Shown: one piece after another, positions 59,540-64,000 of the stretch | Position numbering within the stretch: the first letter of the stretch is position 1 | Layout of the letters: each line of letters begins with the position of its first letter | From: Paenibacillus oleatilyticus | GTDB lineage: Bacteria; Bacillota; Bacilli; Paenibacillales; NBRC-103111 | NCBI RefSeq assembly: GCF_018998565.1 | Contig: NZ_JAHNZO010000028.1 | Location: 48,404 to 112,403, forward strand | DNA: 64,000 nucleotides | Reading direction: 5' to 3' | The notes under the pieces: generated by a model | Database searches by the model: none | The model's input: only the letters and a program-made list of their open reading frames with translations | Told to the model about the DNA's origin: nothing | Program-made: the position numbers and the translations under genes

Positions 59540-60871
59540 ATGATGAACCTTAATCATGCCGACGTGGTTATCGCAGGCGGAGGCTTGTCGGGAAGCCGTG
59601 TGGTCATTCAGATATTGAACCGGTTGCTTGAAGCAGGCAAGGAAGCGGGAGAAAAGCCGATCGAAATCTTGATCATTGACCGAGTCGGCGAATTCGGGCG
59701 CGGGATTCCTTACGGGAAACAAAGCCCGTCCGGATTTTTGCTGATTGAACCGGCTGCCCAGTCGACGCCGAAACCGTTTCGGGATTGGCTGTCGCTGCAT
59801 TATAAGGAGTTGGTCCATGAAGGCGTGCATCATGAAGATCGGCTCCTGCAAGCCTGGGTATTTCGCTACAAGGAGCAGCTCGAGAACGGGCAAGTAGACG
59901 AGCTTTATGTGCCCCGGAAGCTGTTCGGCTTCTATGTCGAGCGCTTGCTTCGCCAAACGGTGCAGCTGGCGGAAGAGCGGAATTTGGCCAAGGTCGGGTT
60001 CGTTACGGGAGAGGTAACGGATGTCGAGCCGGAGGCATCGGGCTTTACGATCCGACTGGCTGATGATTCAAGCTTTCATAGCCGGGCGTTCGTGCTGGCA
60101 ACGGGGTGCATTCCGCGCAGCAATAGCTGCGGCTTGAGCGTGGACGAGGGATACATCCACGATTTGTACGAGGATGCCTATGCCGGTCTGGAACAGGCGG
60201 TCGCGGAGCGCGCCAAATCGTTCGGCCGGAAGCTGGACATCTTGATCGCAGGCTCGAACGCTTCGGCGATTGAGGCGATTTATTTTCTGTCGAACCGTGC
60301 GGAGCTGCTCTCTGCCGTGCGCAGCATCAATGTCGTTTCTTCCAGCGGATATTTGCCGGGCGGCGTCTTCGAAGGGGAAGAGGACGAAGCTCTGACATCA
60401 GGCGGCCAGCGTCCTTCGGCCCGCGAGTATATCGAGATCGCTGCCCGATTTGTAGCGGAAGGGCTTGTCACCGCCACGCAGGCGAAAATTGTCCGTATTG
60501 ACAGCCGGGCGGACCGGCGGTTGTATATTGAAGCGGATGGACAGGAGGGGAAGATCGAGCTGACGGCGGATATCGTGGTGAACTGCACCGGAGCGGGACG
60601 CGTGAATCGGACGGATTCTCCACTGATTAGCAATTTGCGGGCCCGCGAAAATCATTTTAAAACGAACGCTTCCTTGCGGGGGTTCCAATTGCGGCCGAAT
60701 TCTTACGAGCTTGAGGGAGCGGATAACGGCTTTGTCATCGGCCCTTTATTGAATCAGGATGCGCTTGAAACCCACGTCGAAAGTATACTGGCCGTGTACC
60801 GGGTAGCGGAGGAGTTAGGCAACGTCTTGTACCAACGATTATCCGATTCGGCGATGGCATCGAAACGTTAG
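59540..60871 (+). CDS. FAD/NAD(P)-binding protein (PF13454-like)
   Basis: 443 aa. Dinucleotide motif VVIAGGGLSGSRVV (about 9-22), EFGRGIPYG (about 51-59), the second Rossmann LDILIAGSNASAIEAI (about 233-248) and a closing NCTGAGRVNR. This set matches the lysine/ornithine-monooxygenase-like FAD-NAD(P)-binding family. Likely an oxidoreductase on an unknown substrate. Co-transcribed with the GNAT gene. Confidence 0.88.
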   Translation: MMNLNHADVVIAGGGLSGSRVVIQILNRLLEAGKEAGEKPIEILIIDRVGEFGRGIPYGKQSPSGFLLIEPAAQSTPKPFRDWLSLHYKELVHEGVHHEDRLLQAWVFRYKEQLENGQVDELYVPRKLFGFYVERLLRQTVQLAEERNLAKVGFVTGEVTDVEPEASGFTIRLADDSSFHSRAFVLATGCIPRSNSCGLSVDEGYIHDLYEDAYAGLEQAVAERAKSFGRKLDILIAGSNASAIEAIYFLSNRAELLSAVRSINVVSSSGYLPGGVFEGEEDEALTSGGQRPSAREYIEIAARFVAEGLVTATQAKIVRIDSRADRRLYIEADGQEGKIELTADIVVNCTGAGRVNRTDSPLISNLRARENHFKTNASLRGFQLRPNSYELEGADNGFVIGPLLNQDALETHVESILAVYRVAEELGNVLYQRLSDSAMASKR

Positions 60872-60957
60872 CGACGATCCGACCCGAGGACCTCGTGCTT
60901 TCGGAGAGGAAGCGAACGCCTCTCCTTGCTATTTTCCTCTTTGGAAGGAGTGTTACG

Positions 60958-61605
60958 ATGATCATCTATCAATTGCCTTCGCGGGAACGACAGCTCGCGC
61001 TCACGTTCGATGACGGTCCGAATCCGGTTTATACTCCGCAAATTCTGGATTTATTTAAGAAACACCAAGCTTATGCCACTTTTTTCGTCATCGGTTCCTA
61101 TGCCAAGCAATACCCGGATCTTCTTCGCCGGATTGTTGAAGAAGGGCATGAAATAGGAAACCATACGTACAGCCACCCTGCTTTGCCCGAATGCGAAAGG
61201 CAGGATGTTTACAACGAGCTGGAAACGACGAACGGGATTATTCGAGAAATTACGGGAACAGAGCCTTCCTTGTTTCGTCCCCCTTATGGCGAATTCAATA
61301 AGCACACCGTCGAGGCGGCCGACCGGCTCGGGCTCCATACGGTGATATGGCCGGATCATCAAAACACGAAGGACTGGAGTCTCCCGGGTGCCGATACGAT
61401 TGTGGAGCGGGTGCTGGAAACGCTGCAAAAAGGCGATATTATTTTATTTCACGACGGCAGCGGAGACGATCCGGACGAGGAACGCAGCCAGACGGTACAA
61501 GCTATTGAAATGCTGCTTCCGCATTTAACTGGAAATAACTATAAATTGGTAACCGTGTCCCAGATGATGCGCAGTTATAATGAAGCGATGATTTTGCAAG
61601 TATAA
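60958..61605 (+). CDS. Polysaccharide deacetylase (NodB domain, CE4)
   Basis: 215 aa, GGAAGGAG upstream. CE4 motifs in order: TFDDGPNP (16-23, catalytic base and metal Asp), GNHTYSHP (about 67-74, metal His pair), RPPYG (about 105-109) and DIILFHDG (about 160-167). No signal peptide is visible, so it may act inside the cell or be released otherwise. Likely deacetylates GlcNAc-containing oligomers such as chitin or peptidoglycan fragments. Confidence 0.92.
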   Translation: MIIYQLPSRERQLALTFDDGPNPVYTPQILDLFKKHQAYATFFVIGSYAKQYPDLLRRIVEEGHEIGNHTYSHPALPECERQDVYNELETTNGIIREITGTEPSLFRPPYGEFNKHTVEAADRLGLHTVIWPDHQNTKDWSLPGADTIVERVLETLQKGDIILFHDGSGDDPDEERSQTVQAIEMLLPHLTGNNYKLVTVSQMMRSYNEAMILQV

Positions 61606-61711
61606 GATTTTTGTATCAACTGATGAATATTTATTCAAAAACATGTATTTATATTAACGCCTTTCGTTCTCTCCTCTTGCAGCAGAGTTTGGCAATAGCG
61701 TTCATGGACTT

Positions 61712-61731
61712 GATTATGGTTTTCCATAATC
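61712..61731 (+). terminator. Hairpin after the deacetylase gene
   Basis: GATTATGG-TTTT-CCATAATC, followed by GGGTCCTTTTGTATTTTT. The stem is perfect but the T-run is delayed, so termination is plausible, not certain. Confidence 0.5.
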
Positions 61732-61859
61732 GGGTCCTTTTGTATTTTTGGGGAGCCGAAAGGGACAGGTCCTGAAAATTTTTGGTTGGGGACAAGAAAC
61801 AAAACGGTTGCGTGCGACGTCCTTTATTTATAATGAGGGCTGCTGAAAGGCGTGAGAAA

Positions 61860-62348
61860 ATGAACGGAATGAACGGGTGGAAAGTAAAGATGCGGATGGC
61901 CTTTGCCGCCGCTTTATTCGGCATCGGAGTGCTCAGTGCTTGCAATCACGAGACGGGAAAAGATTTGGCCGTCGGAAAACGGACTTGGGGCCAGCCTTAT
62001 CATATTCGGGCGGAGGATATTGCGAGCCTGATCGTTACCGATTCGTCGGGCAATACAGGTTCGATCTTTTCCCGGGATGCGATCGGACGGTTTCTCGAAG
62101 CGATACAGGAAGCGACTGCGGAAACGGCCAAGCTGGACAGTCGGCCCCCCGACATGTCGATTGCCCTGAGCTTGAAGGATGGCAGAGAGCATCCGCTGTA
62201 TTTTTGGCTTGCTCATAATAACGACCGTTTGTTCGTGGATCTGGGTCGTTCCACAGAGTACTATACGTTAACGGCAGAAGGGAAAAGCATGATTTTACAT
62301 TTATTGGACGAGACGAGAAAAAGCTTGAATGCGCGGTTTTATGCGTAA
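61860..62348 (+). CDS. Hypothetical lipoprotein
   Basis: 162 aa. The signal peptide AAALFGIGVLSAC puts the lipidated Cys at about residue 28. The exported domain has a pattern of strands and helices (IASLIVTDSSGNTGSIF, RDAIGRFLEAIQEATAE, YFWLAHNNDRLFVDLG) typical of small Bacillales lipoproteins of unknown function. The ribosome binding site is weak. Confidence 0.7.
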   Translation: MNGMNGWKVKMRMAFAAALFGIGVLSACNHETGKDLAVGKRTWGQPYHIRAEDIASLIVTDSSGNTGSIFSRDAIGRFLEAIQEATAETAKLDSRPPDMSIALSLKDGREHPLYFWLAHNNDRLFVDLGRSTEYYTLTAEGKSMILHLLDETRKSLNARFYA

Positions 62349-62440
62349 GGGGATAGGCAGCTCCCGAATCCTGCGGTATAATGGAACATCATGGCGAATC
62401 GCCAAGGTCGAATTTTGACGCAGGAAATGCGGGTGAGGAA

Positions 62441-63049
62441 ATGCTGGAATACGAACAAGAGCTCTGGGGTCAAGGAAGGACGCTCGTGGCCGGAGTTGAC
62501 GAGGTCGGACGTGGCTGCTTATTCGGCGATGTGGTGGCTGCGGCGGTTATTTTGCCAAAAGGTCTGGTGCTCGAAGGCGTCGACGATTCGAAGAAGTTAA
62601 GCGAGAAGAAGCGGGAAGCGTTATATGATGTGATCCGGCAGGAGGCCCTATCCATCGGAATCGGGGTTGCGGACGTCGATACGATCGAACGGATCAATAT
62701 TAAGCAGGCGGCACGACTCGCGATGAAACGTGCGGTCGAACAGCTGGACCCCGTTCCCGATTCGCTGCTTGTCGATGCCGAGAAGGTCGATGTGGACATG
62801 GAACAGCTTGCCGTTATACACGGCGATGCCTTAAGCCAGTCGATCGCAGCCGCTTCCATTATTGCGAAGGTGACACGGGACCGCATGTGCCTGCAATGGG
62901 ATATGAAATTTCCGGAGTACGGCATTGCGATACATAAAGGATATGCGACAAAAGTGCATCGGGAGCGTCTGGCAGAATATGGTCCGTCGCCGATGCATCG
63001 CAAAACGTTTCTAAGAAACATCGTTTACGAACAGCAGGTACTGTTCTAG
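62441..63049 (+). CDS. rnhB: Ribonuclease HII
   Basis: 202 aa from ATG 62441 (GGGTGAGG upstream); an in-frame ATG at 62381 is part of a TATAAT-like element. Acidic site: D20 and E21 (GVDEVGRG), D112 (LLVDAEKV) and D146 (KVTRDRM). Cleaves RNA in RNA-DNA hybrids. In B. subtilis it directly follows rbgA; here about 10 kb lies between. Confidence 0.96.
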   Translation: MLEYEQELWGQGRTLVAGVDEVGRGCLFGDVVAAAVILPKGLVLEGVDDSKKLSEKKREALYDVIRQEALSIGIGVADVDTIERINIKQAARLAMKRAVEQLDPVPDSLLVDAEKVDVDMEQLAVIHGDALSQSIAAASIIAKVTRDRMCLQWDMKFPEYGIAIHKGYATKVHRERLAEYGPSPMHRKTFLRNIVYEQQVLF

Positions 63050-63183
63050 TCGTTGCAAGTCTGCGCTGAAAAAAGCCCGGCGGTTAGCCGATATATACAT
63101 TGAACCGGAAATGCAGCCGGCAGGGAGACGTACATGCGGTGCCCAGGCCGGCTTTATTTGTATAGATGGAAGGAGCGGCAGCG

Positions 63184-63975
63184 ATGAATATCAGCGGATT
63201 GATCCGGGGATTGACGGGTGATGCGCAGGCGGCGGAGCCGAAAGCTTTGGAGCTCAAGGTCGGGCAAGTGGTGAAGGGCATGGTGCTTCAGGTTGGACCG
63301 GAGCAGGAGGCTCTGGTCAATATCGGCGGGGTGCAGGTGCGGGCACAGCTCGAAGCGCCGCTGAAGCCGGGTGAAGTGACGATGCTTCAAGTGCAGCCGG
63401 AATCGTCGGGCGGACAGGTGGTCCTCAAGCCACTGCAGTCGAACGTGCAAATATCGGATGGATCTCTTGGGGATATCGTGAAAACGATGGGACTTCCCGA
63501 TTCTCCGGCAAACCGGCAGTTGGTGCAGCTTTTAAATCAGGCCGGAGTTACGTTGACGAAGGAGAATGTGCAGGCGTTTGCGAACCTTCAGGCCCAAATG
63601 CCTCCGAATATGCCGCAAGAGGCATGGCTTCCTTCGGCAGTTATCGCGTTTCAAAAAGGATTGCCGCTGACTCCGGAGACGGTCGTTTCGGTGCGGCAGG
63701 CGGTGCAGGGTCCGCCGTTTCATGAGGTTTTGGATCAGCTCGGACAGCTTGCAGGACGCGAGCTGGAAGGGAACGCTTCGCTGTCGCCACAAAGCCGCGA
63801 GCTGCTGCAAAACGTGCGGCAGCTTGTTCAACAGCTTCGCGATACGGCGAGCTTGCTGATCGGGGCGAAGCCCGACGGCGGAGCGGGGACGCCGGCCGGG
63901 ACGCAGCCGGGCGCAGGCGCGGGAGCGCAAGCAGCGGCGCAGCCGGGCGCAGGGCTGGCCCTTATACACATCTGA
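63184..63975 (+). CDS. YlqG-like protein, cut by the sequence end
   Basis: At least 257 aa from ATG 63184 (GGAAGGAG upstream). Helical, Gln-rich; strand-rich start (ELKVGQVVKGMVLQVGPEQ EALVNIGG), then LGDIVKTMGLPDSPANRQLVQLL and a Gly/Ala/Pro/Gln-rich tail. It resembles the YlqG/flagellar hook-length-type proteins that follow rnhB in Bacillales. The last ~7 codons and the stop lie in what looks like adapter sequence (from about 63955), so the true gene probably continues beyond the window. Confidence 0.7.
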   Translation: MNISGLIRGLTGDAQAAEPKALELKVGQVVKGMVLQVGPEQEALVNIGGVQVRAQLEAPLKPGEVTMLQVQPESSGGQVVLKPLQSNVQISDGSLGDIVKTMGLPDSPANRQLVQLLNQAGVTLTKENVQAFANLQAQMPPNMPQEAWLPSAVIAFQKGLPLTPETVVSVRQAVQGPPFHEVLDQLGQLAGRELEGNASLSPQSRELLQNVRQLVQQLRDTASLLIGAKPDGGAGTPAGTQPGAGAGAQAAAQPGAGLALIHI

Positions 63976-64000
63976 CGCGTCCGACGGTAATCAGTGGGGG
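63955..64000. other. Probable sequencing-adapter contamination at the sequence end
   Basis: CTTATACACATCTGACGC at 63961-63978 is identical to part of the transposase mosaic-end/adapter used in tagmentation libraries, and the next bases (GTCCGACGG) nearly continue it. The six bases before it (CTGGCC) fit CTGTCT with two differences. Not genomic. Confidence 0.85.

Noticed and set aside
1..64000. CRISPR arrays, tRNA or rRNA genes
   Set aside because: No regularly spaced short repeats and no tRNA/rRNA-like sequences were seen on reading both strands.

Overview
The window looks like a Paenibacillus-type Firmicute chromosome. The evidence is the conserved Bacillales order rsmD-coaD-ylbJ-ylbL-tmcAL-yceD-rpmF, then fapR-plsX-fabH-fabD-fabG-acpP-fabF-rnc-smc-ftsY-ylxM-ffh-rpsP-khpA-rimM-trmD-rplS-lepB-rbgA, strong AGGAGG ribosome binding sites, YlbJ (a sporulation protein) and chitin-degrading enzymes. 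The last ~45 bases read like a sequencing-library adapter, so the right edge is probably a contig end.

Layout. 1-11.5 kb: AT-rich accessory region. A four-gene Tn554-like recombinase operon (tnpA, two tnpB paralogues, tnpC) sits beside an XRE regulator, a DGQHR (DndB-like) protein and an unrecognised ~915-aa helical protein. The block lies between two similar promoters, each with a pair of LexA-like boxes in the same geometry, forming 37-bp imperfect direct repeats. My reading is an ~11-kb integrative element inserted at an SOS promoter. 11.5-20 kb: a TcaA-like membrane protein, an Lrp-LysE pair, an AHSA1 protein, a YkvI transporter, a glutathionylspermidine-synthase-like/lipoprotein/DUF350 operon, a VOC protein, a 38-aa membrane peptide and DUF2536. 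20-28.4 kb: a tandemly duplicated chitin LPMO gene (second copy broken), an SOS-type WYL-wHTH-YolD cassette, a PLD-like lipoprotein and several decayed genes.

28.4-52.3 kb is housekeeping: rRNA/tRNA modification, CoA synthesis, the FapR-linked fatty-acid operon, RNase III, SMC, the SRP pathway, ribosomal proteins, signal peptidase and RbgA. 52.3-62.4 kb is a block between rbgA and rnhB, adjacent genes in B. subtilis. It carries amino-sugar genes (MurR/RpiR regulator, nagA, cytoplasmic GH20 hexosaminidase) with MOSC, MATE, GNAT, FAD/NAD-binding, polysaccharide deacetylase and lipoprotein genes. rnhB and the start of a ylqG-like gene follow.

Functional themes: chitin use (secreted LPMO, internal hexosaminidase, NagA); SOS-linked promoters at three places; and site-specific recombination. 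No tRNA, rRNA or CRISPR array was seen.
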